Assembly: GCA_025782575.1 (NCBI GenBank)
Contig: JALGYY010000004.1
Location: 124,001-188,000 of the forward strand
Source of the DNA: a bacterium
Lineage (GTDB): Bacteria > Orphanbacterota > Orphanbacteria > Orphanbacterales > Orphanbacteraceae
DNA length: 64,000 nt
Direction of reading: 5' to 3'
Made by a program: the position numbers and the translations under genes. The notes beneath the pieces are model-generated. The model ran no database searches, had not been told where the DNA came from, and worked only from the letters and a program-made list of their open reading frames with translations. Below are positions 35,232-47,846 of this stretch, in pieces; the stretch's first letter is position 1, and each line of letters begins with the position of its first letter.

Positions 35232-36467
35232 GTGGAAGTCTTCATCGCCCGCCAACCCATCTTCGATGTTCGAAAGAACGTGGTCGCCTATGAGCTTCTC
35301 TTCCGGGAGGGGCTTGAATCCGTTCTAGGGCAGATTGATCAGACCGCTGCCACCGCAAGTGTGATGGCGAACAGTGCCATTCACTTCGGGCTCCGAGAGC
35401 TGACCGACGAGAAACCGGCTTACATCAACGTGGCGACGGAAGTTCTTCTGGATCAGACCGCCCACATCCTCCCGCCCGAATCGATAGTGATCGAAATCCT
35501 CGAGCATGTCGAGGTCGATTCCCGGGTCGTTCGGGAGTGCCGGAGACTTAAAGAGAAGGGATATACGATTGCGCTCGACGATCTTACGGGAGACGGGAGC
35601 CATGACGAGCTGCTCGAAATCGCCAATATCGTCAAGGTTGATTTCCTGGCGACCGACCCGTCGAAGCAGGAAAAGCTGGCGGTGGATCTCATTCCGCGGG
35701 GGATCAAGCTACTCGCTGAAAAGGTCGAATCAAACGAGGTTTTCTCGCTGGCAGCGGGGTGGGGGTATCACCTCTTCCAGGGTTACTTCTTCGCCAGGCC
35801 GGAAGTGTTGAGGCGAAAGTCGACACCCGCCCACCAGGGCCATTATCTGGAACTCATGAACACATTGTCCACGCCCGGCCTGGACATTGATCGCCTCGAG
35901 TCGGTTGTAAAGAGGGATGCGACCCTGTCCGTTCAACTTCTCCGCTATATCAACTCGTCGTTTTTCGGCGTTCAGGCGAAAATCGACACGGTGAAGCATG
36001 CGCTCGTGCTTCTCGGTCGGAATGAGATTCGGAAGTGGGCACTCTTTCTGACCATGTCCCGCCTGACGGGAGACAAGCCGGCAGAATTGCTCTGCACTGC
36101 CCTGACAAGGGCCGGCTGCTGTGAGGCGCTCGGCGAGAAAGGTGGCCTTTCCGAGCACAAGGACGTTCTGTTTCTTCTCGGCATGCTCTCGGTGATCGAT
36201 GCGATTCTCGATCGCCCGATGGAGAAGTGCCTGGAGGAGGTTTCCGTGGATTCCCGGATCGCCGAGGCGCTGTTGGGGGGGGCGGGAAAATTTCGGGACG
36301 TGCTGGACATAGCACTCCTCTACGAGCGAGGCCAGTGGAACGAAATGGATCCTGTTGCGGCAAGGGCGGGGATTCCGATCAACGTCATACCGGCGTGCTA
36401 TTTCCGGAGCGCGAACTCTGCCAGCGAACTGTTCGGGACCGGGCACGCTACTGCATCCCCCGCCTGA
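35232..36467 (+). CDS. EAL-HDOD signalling protein (YuxH-like)
   Basis: 411 residues from GTG 35232 (GGAG 9 bases upstream), which gives the family's usual beginning VFIARQPIFD; an ATG at 35190 would add 14 residues. The N-terminal half is a degenerate EAL domain: YELLFREG replaces the EAL motif, IEILEHVE and ALDDL stand for the later metal sites, and LAEKVES is retained. The C-terminal half is HDOD (about 215-400), with QLLRYINSSFFG typical. YuxH-type proteins act in cyclic-di-GMP-linked control, although the degenerate EAL may only bind. It closes the YfiR-kinase cassette. Confidence 0.87.
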   Translation: MEVFIARQPIFDVRKNVVAYELLFREGLESVLGQIDQTAATASVMANSAIHFGLRELTDEKPAYINVATEVLLDQTAHILPPESIVIEILEHVEVDSRVVRECRRLKEKGYTIALDDLTGDGSHDELLEIANIVKVDFLATDPSKQEKLAVDLIPRGIKLLAEKVESNEVFSLAAGWGYHLFQGYFFARPEVLRRKSTPAHQGHYLELMNTLSTPGLDIDRLESVVKRDATLSVQLLRYINSSFFGVQAKIDTVKHALVLLGRNEIRKWALFLTMSRLTGDKPAELLCTALTRAGCCEALGEKGGLSEHKDVLFLLGMLSVIDAILDRPMEKCLEEVSVDSRIAEALLGGAGKFRDVLDIALLYERGQWNEMDPVAARAGIPINVIPACYFRSANSASELFGTGHATASPA

Positions 36468-36480
36468 GCCGGACACCCCA

Positions 36481-37833
36481 TCAATCCTCTGTCGCCACAA
36501 ATCCCTTGCCCCGGAGTTTTTCGACCCAGGGAACCGGCAAGCGCGCGCGAATGACCGCCCGATCTTCCACCCACGATTCATCGAGGACCTCCCCCACGCG
36601 ATGGACCTGAGCGAGTTCCGCAGAGTGGGCGGCGGGGATCTCCAGATTGACGACGAGCCACCGAGTGGCGATCTCTTCGCGCAGCGCGAGGCGGAGTTCG
36701 TCGAGGCCTGAGCCGCGAAGCGCACTTACTACAATCGCCCGGCCACGGCCATTCATGAGGCGGCTGAAAGTAAGGCTGTCCTCTACCAGATCCTCTTTGT
36801 TGAGGACCAGCATGGTCGGCTTGTCCTGCGCACCGAGTTCCTCGAGCACCCGATCAACTGTTTCGATCTGAAGCTCCGCGTCCTCACTCGACGCGTCGAC
36901 CACGTGAATCAAGACGTCTGCCGCCGAAACCTCGGAAAGAGTGGCGCGGAACGACTCGACCAGGCCATGTGGGAGCTTCCGAATGAAACCGACCGTGTCG
37001 CTCACAACGACCTGGTAGTCCTTGTCGAGGGAGACCATGCGCGCTGTTGTGTCGAGCGTCGCAAACAGCTCGTCCGCCACATAGACCCGGCTCCCCGCCA
37101 GGGCATTCAACAGTGTTGACTTGCCCGCGTTGGTATAGCCGACGATCGATGCGGTTACCTGATTGCTCCTCGCTTTTCTTTGCTCCGCCCTGCTTGTTTC
37201 CAGCCGTTTCAATTCTTTCTTCAGCCGGCCGATCCGTTCGCGGACTTTCCGGCGATCCACCTCGAGCTGGGTCTCGCCCGGCCCGCGCGTGCCGATTCCC
37301 CCGCCCAGTCGGGACAGATGGTCCCAGAGCCGGACGAGGCGGGGCATGGCGTATTTGAGCTGAGCCAGCTCCACCTGAAGTTTGGCCGCTTCCGTTTGTG
37401 CGTGAGTGGCGAAGATGTCGAGGATGAGTTCGCTGCGATCGATTACTTTGACCCGAAGGGCCCGTTCAAGGTTTCGCCCCTGGGCAGGCGAGAGGTCGTT
37501 ATCGAAGATGACGAGGCTGGCATCGCGGCTCTCGACGAGTTCGCAGAGCTCTTCTACTTTCCCCTTACCAATATAGGTCGCGCCGGCAATCCGCGTCCGC
37601 CGCTGGGTCAGGCGCCCCACCACGCGCGCGCCTGCCGTGCGGGCGAGCTCCTCGAGCTCGTCCACGGATCGGCGAAGCGACTCCTGCCCTTCGTCCGGCA
37701 GGCTTGCGCCGACCAGCACCGCCGTCTCGGCAAGTGCCCTCGTCTCCGATGTCGGAGAAAAAAGGGACTTTGTTTCGTCGTAGGCGGGATCGTCCTTGGA
37801 TGCTTCGCGGGTTTTCCGGCGGCGCCTTGTCAC
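36481..37833 (-). CDS. hflX: GTPase HflX
   Basis: 450 residues. N-terminal HflX domain with the [15 protein letters not shown] hallmark (177-191), a coiled linker, then the G domain: G1 GYTNAGKST (232-240), G3 [11 protein letters not shown]4 NKED. HflX is a ribosome-associated GTPase that rescues or splits stalled 70S ribosomes under stress. Its start overlaps the gyrA stop by 4 bases, making it the last gene of the replication operon, an unusual place for hflX (more often beside hfq). Convergent with the EAL-HDOD gene. Confidence 0.95.
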   Translation of the reverse strand: MTRRRRKTREASKDDPAYDETKSLFSPTSETRALAETAVLVGASLPDEGQESLRRSVDELEELARTAGARVVGRLTQRRTRIAGATYIGKGKVEELCELVESRDASLVIFDNDLSPAQGRNLERALRVKVIDRSELILDIFATHAQTEAAKLQVELAQLKYAMPRLVRLWDHLSRLGGGIGTRGPGETQLEVDRRKVRERIGRLKKELKRLETSRAEQRKARSNQVTASIVGYTNAGKSTLLNALAGSRVYVADELFATLDTTARMVSLDKDYQVVVSDTVGFIRKLPHGLVESFRATLSEVSAADVLIHVVDASSEDAELQIETVDRVLEELGAQDKPTMLVLNKEDLVEDSLTFSRLMNGRGRAIVVSALRGSGLDELRLALREEIATRWLVVNLEIPAAHSAELAQVHRVGEVLDESWVEDRAVIRARLPVPWVEKLRGKGFVATED

Positions 37834-40310
37834 GCGCCCCCGTTGCCCTTCTCGTTGGTCGGCTCGTCGTTTGTCTCTTCGCCGTCCGGTTCGTCTCCCT
37901 GAACGAGCTTGGCCACGTCGACCATGGTGTCCCCCTTGTCGAGGTTGACGACACGCACGCCCTGTGTGTTCCGACTCATCATAGAGATGTCAGAAACAGG
38001 CATCCTGATGACGATTCCCTTTCGGGTGATAACCATGAGTTCATCGGTTTCGACCACCTCCTGGATGGAAACCAGTCGCCCGTTCCGCTCATTCGCCTGA
38101 ACGGTGATGATCCCCTTGCCTCCACGCTTGGTGATACGATAGTTCTCCACGCCCGTTCGCTTCCCGTAACCATTTTCGGTCACCGCGAGAATCGACCCGC
38201 CCCGATCGAGCGTAACCATGCCGACCACCTCGTCCCCTTTTTCGAGCGTAACCGCTCGAACACCACGCGCGGTCCGGCCCATAACGCGCACATCCCTCTC
38301 GTGAAAACGAATCGCTTTCCCACCCGCTTTGGCGATAATAATCTCCGTGTCGCCGTCGGTCACCTTCGCCTCGATAAGACGATCACCTTCTACGAGCGAG
38401 ATAGCGTAAAGACCCACCTTTCGAACGTTGCTGAATTCGGACAGCGCGGTCTTCTTGATCTTGCCCATCTTCGTGGCCAGCACAAGAAAACGGTCCGAGG
38501 GGAAGTCCCGCGTGGCGATCACAGCCTCTACGCGCTCCCCCTTCTTGAGGCCGAGCAGGTTCACGATCGGCCTGCCCCGCGCCGCTCGTCCCGCCGGTGG
38601 AATCCGGTGGGTCTTCAACCAGTAACACCGCCCTTGATCTGTAAAGAACATCAGATAAGAGTGTGTCGAGGCGATGAAGAGTTGCTCGATGAAATCTTCT
38701 TCTTTTGTCCCCGCCCCCCTGATCCCTCGACCGCCTCGCTTCTGCTGGCGGTAGGTATCGATCGGGAGTCGCTTGATATAGCCGGTATGTGACACGGTGA
38801 CCACCACATCTTCTTCCTCGATGAGATCTTCCGTGCCGAGTTCCACCACCGCGTCAATAATATCCGTCCGGCGCTCATCCCCGAACTTCTCCCGGATCTC
38901 GGCGGTTTCGTCCTTAATGATCTGTCGGATCTGGATCTCGCTCGCCAGAATCGTCTTCAACTTTTCGATCAACTGGATGAGCTCGAGGTACTCCTTCTCG
39001 ATCTTGTCGCGCTCGAGGCCGGTGAGACGCTGCAACCGCATATCGAGAATCGCCTGGGATTGTTCGGCGCTCAGCGCGAACGTCTCCATGAGTCCTTGTT
39101 TTGCGGTGGGGCCGTCTTTGGACGAACGAATCAGCGCGATCACCTCGTCAAGATTGTCGAGCGCCACGCGCAAGCCTTCGAGTATATGGGCTCGCGCTTC
39201 CGCTTTTCTGAGGTCGAATTCGGTTCGCCGGCGGATCACGATCTCACGGTGTTTGATGAACTCGCTCAGCATCTCCTTGAGGGTCATCACCCGCGGTTCT
39301 TTGCCGACCAGCGCCAACAGGATCATGCTTGTCGTGTGCTGCATCTGGCTGCGCTGGAAGAGCTGGTTCAGGACAACCCGGGTGGGCGCGTCCTTCTTTA
39401 GCTCTACAACGATTCGCATGCCCTTCCGGTCCGATTCATCGCGAAGGTCGGAGATCCCCTCCACCTGGCCGGTCCTGACGAGTTCGGCGATCCGCTCGAT
39501 CAGCGACGTCTTGTTCACCTGATAAGGAATCTCGTTGATGATGATGCGCTCCCGCCCGTTCTTCATATCTTCGACCACCGTCCGGGCTCGTACAATCACT
39601 CGACCCTGTCCGGTCATGTAGGCCGACCAGATTCCCTCGGCACCGTGGATGATTCCGCCGGTAGGAAAGTCGGGCCCCTGAACGTACTGAATGAGGTCGG
39701 CGTCCGGTAGATCGGGGGTGTCGATGAGCGCTGCAATGGCATCACACACTTCGCGTAGATTGTGTGGCGGAATACTCGTCGCCATGCCGACTGCAATCCC
39801 GGTGGCACCGTTCACGAGAAGATTGGGGAAGCGGGACGGCAGAACGACCGGCTCCTCTTTTGTCTCGTCGTAGTTCGCCTGGTAGTCGACCGTCTCCTTG
39901 TCGAGGTCGGCCAGCATGTCCACAGAGGGTCGGGCCATGCGGGCTTCTGTATACCGCATCGCCGCCGGGGGGTCGCCGTCGATCGAGCCGAAATTCCCCT
40001 GGCCGTCGATCAGAGGGTAGCGCATGTTGAAACCCTGCGCGAGACGAACGAGCGTCGGATAAATCACCTGCTCGCCGTGGGGATGGTAATTACCCGATGT
40101 GTCTCCGGCGATCTTCGCGCACTTACGATGCTGCGCTCCGGGTGCAAGATTCAGGTCGTTCATGGCAACCAGGATCCGTCGCTGAGAAGGCTTCAGTCCG
40201 TCACGAGCGTCCGGAAGAGCGCGCTGGATGATTACGCTCATCGCGTACGTCATGTACGACTCGCGCATCTCCTCTTCAATGTAAGTGGGAAGGATCCTCT
40301 CTTCCGACAT
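37830..40310 (-). CDS. gyrA: DNA gyrase subunit A
   Basis: 826 residues. Breakage-reunion domain with active tyrosine Y120 in [10 protein letters not shown]; GyrA box QKRGGRG near residue 521, which marks it as gyrase rather than ParC; C-terminal beta-pinwheel repeats. With GyrB it introduces negative supercoils. The quinolone-determining segment reads [11 protein letters not shown]: the positions equivalent to E. coli Ser83 and Asp87 are Gln81 and Pro85, so the usual water-metal bridge residues are missing. It follows gyrB by 39 bases and overlaps hflX by 4. Confidence 0.97.
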   Translation of the reverse strand: MSEERILPTYIEEEMRESYMTYAMSVIIQRALPDARDGLKPSQRRILVAMNDLNLAPGAQHRKCAKIAGDTSGNYHPHGEQVIYPTLVRLAQGFNMRYPLIDGQGNFGSIDGDPPAAMRYTEARMARPSVDMLADLDKETVDYQANYDETKEEPVVLPSRFPNLLVNGATGIAVGMATSIPPHNLREVCDAIAALIDTPDLPDADLIQYVQGPDFPTGGIIHGAEGIWSAYMTGQGRVIVRARTVVEDMKNGRERIIINEIPYQVNKTSLIERIAELVRTGQVEGISDLRDESDRKGMRIVVELKKDAPTRVVLNQLFQRSQMQHTTSMILLALVGKEPRVMTLKEMLSEFIKHREIVIRRRTEFDLRKAEARAHILEGLRVALDNLDEVIALIRSSKDGPTAKQGLMETFALSAEQSQAILDMRLQRLTGLERDKIEKEYLELIQLIEKLKTILASEIQIRQIIKDETAEIREKFGDERRTDIIDAVVELGTEDLIEEEDVVVTVSHTGYIKRLPIDTYRQQKRGGRGIRGAGTKEEDFIEQLFIASTHSYLMFFTDQGRCYWLKTHRIPPAGRAARGRPIVNLLGLKKGERVEAVIATRDFPSDRFLVLATKMGKIKKTALSEFSNVRKVGLYAISLVEGDRLIEAKVTDGDTEIIIAKAGGKAIRFHERDVRVMGRTARGVRAVTLEKGDEVVGMVTLDRGGSILAVTENGYGKRTGVENYRITKRGGKGIITVQANERNGRLVSIQEVVETDELMVITRKGIVIRMPVSDISMMSRNTQGVRVVNLDKGDTMVDVAKLVQGDEPDGEETNDEPTNEKGNGGA

Positions 40311-40349
40311 GCTTCACCTCAAGCGCGGGTTTCGGCGCCGACCGACCCG

Positions 40350-42572
<2,223 letters not shown>

Positions 42573-42583
<11 letters not shown>

Positions 42584-43673
42584 GAACGACCCTCCCCTCT
42601 TCCTCCACCTTGAAGTGCTCCACCCCGGGAAAGAAGCGATCGAGCTCCGCCCGTCCGGTTCCCGTAGCAAAAACCTGTCCCGCCCCATCGAGCCTGGTCG
42701 CCAATCTTTCAGCGCGGCTCGCGTCGAGCTCGGTGAACACGTCGTCCAGAAGCAGGATCGGCTCTTCGCCGAGCCGTTGCGCCATCAGCCGCACCGCAGC
42801 GAGTTTGAGCGCCAGCACGGCTGTTCTGTGCTGTCCCCGGGACCCGTAAGCCCTGATGGAGCGGCCATCGAGTTCAAGGTCGAGATCGTCCCGATGGGGG
42901 CCTATAGTGGTCCGCCTGAGCCGGAGATCTTCATCCCGCACGGCAACGATTTTCTGCAGCACGTCCTCTTCGCTAACCGGTTCACGGCCAATCCCTGGCC
43001 GGTAGCCGATTACGAGCTGTTCGCCCCCTCCGAGGGCCGAATAGGCTTCCTCGACCAGCGGAGCTAGCTCTTCCATTGCCCGGGCCCGGGCCTCGGTTAT
43101 CGCCCAACCCGCCGCGGCGAGCTGCCGGTCCCACGGATCGAGCATCCGGGCTCTGTCCGGCTCCCAGGTATCTCGAAGCAGCGAGCTTCTCTGCCTGAGG
43201 ATCCGGCCGAGTTCCTGCAGGCTCCTCAGGTAGATCGGGTCGATGGAACAGAGCGTAAGGTCGAGAAACTGTCGCCGCCGTTCGGGTTCGCCTTTCGTGA
43301 TTTCCACGTCTTCCGGCGAAACGAGAACAACCCCGCACCTTCCGACCAGCGAAGACATTTTACTTACTTCTTTTCCGTCAACCCGGCCCTTTTTGCGCCC
43401 GCCCTTCTCATAGGCGACCGAGAGGGTCATCCGCCCCCCGTTGCTCCGCCTGTACGATCCGGCCACATGATAGACGTCGCCGCCGAAACGAATCAGCTCC
43501 GGGTCTTTTCTCGTGCGGTGAGATCGTGTTGTGCCGAGGAGAAAGATGGCTTCGAGCAGGTTCGTCTTCCCGCGTCCATTCGGTCCCCAGATTGCCGCAC
43601 ACCGTCCACCCGGCTCGATTTCCAACTCCCGGAAGTTGCGAAAATCGAGAAGTCGCAGGGAGTCGAGAATCAC
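42573..43673 (-). CDS. recF: DNA replication and repair protein RecF
   Basis: 366 residues, an SMC-like ABC ATPase: Walker A GPNGRGKT (30-37), a signature near SRGQHRTAVLALKLA and Walker B PILLLDDVFTELD. RecF with RecO/RecR loads RecA at single-strand gaps. ATGA overlap with the dnaN stop and 11-base overlap with the dciA start, so translation is coupled along the operon. Confidence 0.95.
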
Positions 43674-44785
43674 TCCGCCAGACGCAGGGGCATGAGAAGG
43701 CAGAGGTGATGTTCGTCCTTCTCCTGCTCCACAGGTTCGATGATTCCCGCCTTGATCGGCGTATCAAGCCTGAACTTCGCACGATCGCCATCTATATTCT
43801 TCAGGATATCCGCCAGATAGGTGGCGTTGTATCCGATATCCATCTCGTCCTCATCGTATTCCGCTTCGAGCCGATCTGTCGCCTCGCCGAGGTCCGGCGT
43901 ATTCGATTTCAGCACGACCGCCCCCTTCCTGACCGAAACCTGCACCTGATGGGTCAGGCTGTCGCTCAGGATCGCCACGCGCCGGCAGGAGGTCATCATG
44001 GCGGCCCGATCGGTGATCATGTTTTTATTGTTGTCCTTCGGGATCACCTGTTCGTACCGAGGGAAGGGCCCCTCGAGAAGGCGGGAATAAACCACCGTTC
44101 CGCCGAAAGAGAACACCAGGTAGTTGTTGTCGACTTTGATGTCCACCATTTCTTCCGAATCGTCGGACAGGTTGATCATCTGGCCGAGCGCCTTGGGGGA
44201 GACGAGAAACTCTTTTTTCCCCTTCACCGGGAACTCGCCCGTCTTTTCCATGCGGGCCAGCCGATACCCGTCGGTAGCGACCATCTCCATTCGCCTTGGC
44301 TCGATCCGCCAGAAGACGCCGTTCAGGGCGGGGCGGGTTTCGTCTCGAGAAACGGCAAACATTGTTTTGGCGATCATCCGCCGAAGCATTGCGGCCGGAA
44401 GCTGCAGTCTCTCTCTCGTCTGCACGGTGGGGATCTTCGGAAACTCCTCTTCCACGATTCCCATGATGCGGTACTTCGTTTCGCCACACTCGATCTGGAT
44501 TCTTGTCTCGTCCTGGAGCGAGATGTGAATCGGCTTGTCCGGCAGAAGCCGGACGATTTCACCAAGCCGCCTCGCCGGAACGGTCACCATGCCCGGCTTC
44601 TTCACCTCTCCGGCCAACGTGGTCGAAACCGAAGTGTCCAGGTCCGTGGAGATGACCGTAATGGAATCTTTCTTCACATCCAGAAGGAGGTTGGAAAGAA
44701 CAGGCAGAGTGGTTTTGGGCGGAACGATATGAAGGACCATTTCCAAGGTCCTCGAAAGATCGCTCTTGCTGGTCAGGAATTCCAT
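43670..44785 (-). CDS. dnaN: DNA polymerase III sliding clamp (beta subunit)
   Basis: 371 residues from the ATG at 44783-44785 (GGGGGG upstream); the start 66 bases further upstream would precede this ribosome-binding site. Three-domain clamp pattern: FLTSKSDLSRTLEMVLHIV at the N-terminus, VATDGYRLARME in the second domain and the LMPLRL C-terminus matching the clamp's MP[MV]R[LI] tail. It tethers DNA polymerase III and repair factors. First gene of the dnaN-recF-dciA-gyrB-gyrA-hflX operon, with a good promoter. dnaA is not adjacent but 18.6 kb away. Confidence 0.96.
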   Translation of the reverse strand: MEFLTSKSDLSRTLEMVLHIVPPKTTLPVLSNLLLDVKKDSITVISTDLDTSVSTTLAGEVKKPGMVTVPARRLGEIVRLLPDKPIHISLQDETRIQIECGETKYRIMGIVEEEFPKIPTVQTRERLQLPAAMLRRMIAKTMFAVSRDETRPALNGVFWRIEPRRMEMVATDGYRLARMEKTGEFPVKGKKEFLVSPKALGQMINLSDDSEEMVDIKVDNNYLVFSFGGTVVYSRLLEGPFPRYEQVIPKDNNKNMITDRAAMMTSCRRVAILSDSLTHQVQVSVRKGAVVLKSNTPDLGEATDRLEAEYDEDEMDIGYNATYLADILKNIDGDRAKFRLDTPIKAGIIEPVEQEKDEHHLCLLMPLRLAE

Positions 44786-44859
44786 CGGGACCCCCCTCAA
44801 TAACCCCCTCAAACTCAATCGATTAGAGCGGTGCTGCGCACACTGCTCCAAGATTTTTC

Positions 44860-44888
44860 AGTATAGGACAGCGTCCGGATTGGGGCAA
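44860..44888 (-). promoter_or_regulatory. Predicted sigma-70 promoter of the dnaN operon
   Basis: Minus strand TTGCCC (44883-44888), an exact 17-base spacer and TATACT (44860-44865). The leader is about 70 bases. No DnaA box is obvious around it. Confidence 0.65.
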
Positions 44889-45067
44889 GGGAAAAGAACC
44901 CCGGAGAGGGGCGTGTAAGCTGTTGGTTTTCGGTCGGTTAGGGGGGTGGGTTTTCCGGGGTTTCGGGGGGTGCGATCCGGGGTGGGCAGGCCGTGCGAAA
45001 GGCCCGATCCTCTGGACATTTCGCACGCCGGTTTGATAGCCTTTTCTTGATGCATAATCCTCCCGGA

Positions 45068-45826
45068 ATGGTCTCTCTACTACTCGTCTGGTCGGTTGCG
45101 CTCACCGCTGCGGGTGCGCCCGCTTCCGATACACCCGATTTCCAGGCAAGGCTCTCCGACGCACTCGAGACTGTCGAAACGCTGATCGAGGATTCTGACC
45201 GGGAGTCCGCGCTCGACCTCCTTTCCCCTCTTCTTCGGGAAGCTCGTGCCGCAGATGACAGGAGAGCCGAGAGCAGAATTCTCATAACGAGAGGGCGTCT
45301 GCAGATCGGTCGAGGCAGACCGCTTGAAGCAGAGCCTGATCTTGTTTCGGCAGTCGCACTCTCAGAGGCTCTCTCTGATTCGACTCTCCTCTGCGAGGGG
45401 CTCTACCAGCTTGGTTATGCCCACCGTCGCCTTGGCCGTTTTGAGAAATCGAGAAACGCGTTCGAACGCCTGATCCGCGTGGCGACTGCCTCCCGCGACT
45501 CAACTCATATTGCTCGCGGACTGCTGGGAACGACTTCGCCCCTGATCAACGCCGGCTCGCTCGACACGGCGCTTGTCCGTCTCGAAACGGCACTGGAGCT
45601 TTTCCAGCGCTTCCGCCTGGAGAAGGACGAGCTGAACGCCACCCACCTGCTCGGTCTTGTGAACGCCAACCGGGGAGAGAACGAAAAGGCAAAAAAATGG
45701 TGGGAGCAAACGCTCTCCAGATCGAGAGAGCTTGGCTCGCCCATGATGGAAGCGGGAAGCCTGTCGAATCTGGCGACGCTGGAAGCTCTTACCGGGATTC
45801 CTTCTCATGCAGCCGAATACTTATGA
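45068..45826 (+). CDS. N-terminal TPR part of a frameshifted periplasmic TPR-CHAT protease
   Basis: Signal peptide at the start (VSLLLVWSVALTAAG) followed by TPR-like repeats (RAESRILITRGRLQIGRG; LCEGLYQLGYAHRRLGRFEKSRNAFERLI; LNATHLLGLVNANRGENEKAKKWWEQTL). The frame ends at TGA 45824-45826 in the middle of a TPR. Deleting one T of ACTTATG (45821/45822) restores the repeat as ...AAEYYERAYAL and joins it to the next frame. So it is one gene of about 925 residues broken by a single-base insertion or a sequence error. ATG 45050 is an alternative start; neither has an SD, and a CATAAT box at 45055-45060 would give a leaderless message. Confidence 0.75.
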   Translation: MVSLLLVWSVALTAAGAPASDTPDFQARLSDALETVETLIEDSDRESALDLLSPLLREARAADDRRAESRILITRGRLQIGRGRPLEAEPDLVSAVALSEALSDSTLLCEGLYQLGYAHRRLGRFEKSRNAFERLIRVATASRDSTHIARGLLGTTSPLINAGSLDTALVRLETALELFQRFRLEKDELNATHLLGLVNANRGENEKAKKWWEQTLSRSRELGSPMMEAGSLSNLATLEALTGIPSHAAEYL

Positions 45827-47846
45827 GCGGGCATACGCACTCTATCTGGGTGACCAACGCTTTCGCGCCTCTCTGATCCCCGCGCGAAATGCCGCGATCC
45901 TTCGAATCCGGATGGGGCAGTTCGCCGCGGCGCAGTCGATGTTCGAAGACCTCCTTGACCTCTGCCGGGCCAACGGGTATCTCGATCACGAAGCGAATTT
46001 TCTGGTCTCCCTCGGATCGCTTGCCTACAAGCGGGGCCGATTGCAGGAGAGCGCCGGAAACTACCGCGCCGCCCTGGCGATTCTGGAAGATACGCGCGCA
46101 ACTGTTCCACGGAACGAGGCAACCGTCGGTCTCGCACAGGTTTTAAGTGCTGTCGACAGCGTCGCGGAAGCACTCTCCCTGCTGAAAGATCAGGTGTCCG
46201 GCGGAATTGCCGGCCTCCCTCCAAATCAGCGCTTTGCTACAAACATAGAACTCGGGAGAACGCTCCTGCTCAGCGGGCGGCCTGCCGATGCGATCCGATT
46301 GCTCGAACCGATCCCCAGAGAGGCGGAAGAGCTCGGTTTCCGCTCCTTCGAGCTCTCGGCAAAAATCGAGCTGTCCGATGCACACGAGGCGATCGGGGAA
46401 TCCGGGCGCAGCCTTTCCATCCTGCGGGAGGCGGCCACTCTCTGGGAAGAAGAGCGACAAGTCCCGGTTGACATGGAGTGGCGGGAGCAGAGGGGCGAGA
46501 TCGGTTCCGATATCTCGACGCGGATCGCCTCCGTCATGCTCGGTAACACGAGCGCCCCGATAGAGAACCGGCGAATCTCCGATGCGTTCGACGCGTTGCA
46601 GCGTTTCAAAGCCCGCACACTATTGGAGAGAATCTCGCGCCCCGGCACTCCCATTCCGGTCCTCGCCGACCGATCCGTTACGGTGGTAGAGCTGCAGTCA
46701 GGCCTATTGAAACAGGGGGAGCTTCTTCTCGATATCTACTGCGGGGAAGATCGCTCTTTTCTGTTCGCTGTTACGCCGGATTCGCTCCGCGTCACCATTC
46801 TCCCGGGGAGGTCTGTTCTGGAGCGGCGCATCGATCTCCTCCACGAACTCCTGCGGAGCGCGGGGGGAGCGGCCAGTCGAGAGGCGGGCAAAGGGGCGAC
46901 CGAGAGCATGGCCACCTGGCTCTTTGCCGGTGTCTCGGACCTGCTCGCATCGTCAACACATCTTCTCCTCATTCCCGACGGCCCGCTCAATCGGATTCCA
47001 CTCTCAGTCCTGCCCGTCGCAGACAGTGCGGGAGATCGGAAACCGCTGATTTACTCCAAAACCGTCATGCGGTATCCCTCGGCGACTCTTCTCGCCAGGC
47101 TCCGCGACAAGAGCGCTCTGCCGCCAAACGATTCGATTTCGATTCTGGCCGTTGCCGGAAGCCGGGGAGCCAGCGGCGAGGAGCTCCCCGGAGCCCTTCG
47201 AGAAGCCGCCGCCCTGGAGAAGCGCTTTCGACATGTCACCCTACTCGCAAAAGTCAAAGCGCGATCGGGCCTTCGAATCTTTTCGGGGTTCGACGTCCTC
47301 CATTTTGCGGCGCACACAACCATCGACGACCAGAACCCGTGGCTCTCCGCAATTCAGACCGGCCCCTCGGGGGGCCGTGCCATTCGGGCGGCTGAGATTG
47401 CGGGGCTTGATCTCGACGCCCGCCTGGTCGTGCTCTCCGGGTGTGAATCGGCGAGCGGTCGAATTCTGAACGGAGAAGGGGTACTCGGCCTCAGCACCTC
47501 CTTTCTGGGTGCCGGAGTCCCTGCGGTGGTAGCGACGCTCTGGCCGGTAGACGACCGGGCGACCGCCGACCTGATGCTTCTCTTCTACGAGAACCTGGCG
47601 GACGGAGACGCTTTGGGGGTAGCATTGCGGGAGGCACAGGTCGAAATCGCGGGACATCCGGCAACGGAACATCCTTTCTTCTGGGCGGGAATTATCGTGC
47701 TCGGAGACGCCTCGATTCGCCTGCCGATCGAGAGAATCGAGCCCGACCACGGGTGGGCCTTTATCCTTTTTACCCTTCTCGCGCTCCTGGTCATTCTCTG
47801 GCTCTGGAAATCGAGAAAGAATCAAAGCGAGGTCCGGCGTTTGTGA
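45807..47846 (+). CDS. TPR-CHAT caspase-like protease with C-terminal membrane anchor (3' part of a frameshifted gene)
   Basis: TPR repeats continue to about residue 270, followed by a CHAT domain (about 290-640): DGPLNRIPLS (391-400), catalytic histidine H503 in LHFAAH and catalytic cysteine C546 in LSGCES, then LNGEGVLGLS and the ATLWPV strand. A membrane helix follows at about 649-668, with a short basic tail. With the signal peptide of the upstream part, both TPR and CHAT domains should lie in the periplasm. CHAT proteases are clan CD peptidases, and TPR-CHAT is the protease of type III-E craspase. The stop overlaps the ECF sigma gene (GTGA). The ATG at 45807 has no SD and falls inside a repeat, so it is not an independent start. 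Confidence 0.8.
   Translation: MQPNTYERAYALYLGDQRFRASLIPARNAAILRIRMGQFAAAQSMFEDLLDLCRANGYLDHEANFLVSLGSLAYKRGRLQESAGNYRAALAILEDTRATVPRNEATVGLAQVLSAVDSVAEALSLLKDQVSGGIAGLPPNQRFATNIELGRTLLLSGRPADAIRLLEPIPREAEELGFRSFELSAKIELSDAHEAIGESGRSLSILREAATLWEEERQVPVDMEWREQRGEIGSDISTRIASVMLGNTSAPIENRRISDAFDALQRFKARTLLERISRPGTPIPVLADRSVTVVELQSGLLKQGELLLDIYCGEDRSFLFAVTPDSLRVTILPGRSVLERRIDLLHELLRSAGGAASREAGKGATESMATWLFAGVSDLLASSTHLLLIPDGPLNRIPLSVLPVADSAGDRKPLIYSKTVMRYPSATLLARLRDKSALPPNDSISILAVAGSRGASGEELPGALREAAALEKRFRHVTLLAKVKARSGLRIFSGFDVLHFAAHTTIDDQNPWLSAIQTGPSGGRAIRAAEIAGLDLDARLVVLSGCESASGRILNGEGVLGLSTSFLGAGVPAVVATLWPVDDRATADLMLLFYENLADGDALGVALREAQVEIAGHPATEHPFFWAGIIVLGDASIRLPIERIEPDHGWAFILFTLLALLVILWLWKSRKNQSEVRRL

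Noticed and set aside
37830-40310. ParC (topoisomerase IV A) instead of GyrA
   Set aside because: The GyrA box QKRGGRG and the position directly after gyrB identify gyrase.
45807-47846. An independent CHAT gene starting at ATG 45807
   Set aside because: No SD, the start falls in a TPR, and a one-base change joins it to the upstream TPR frame with its signal peptide.
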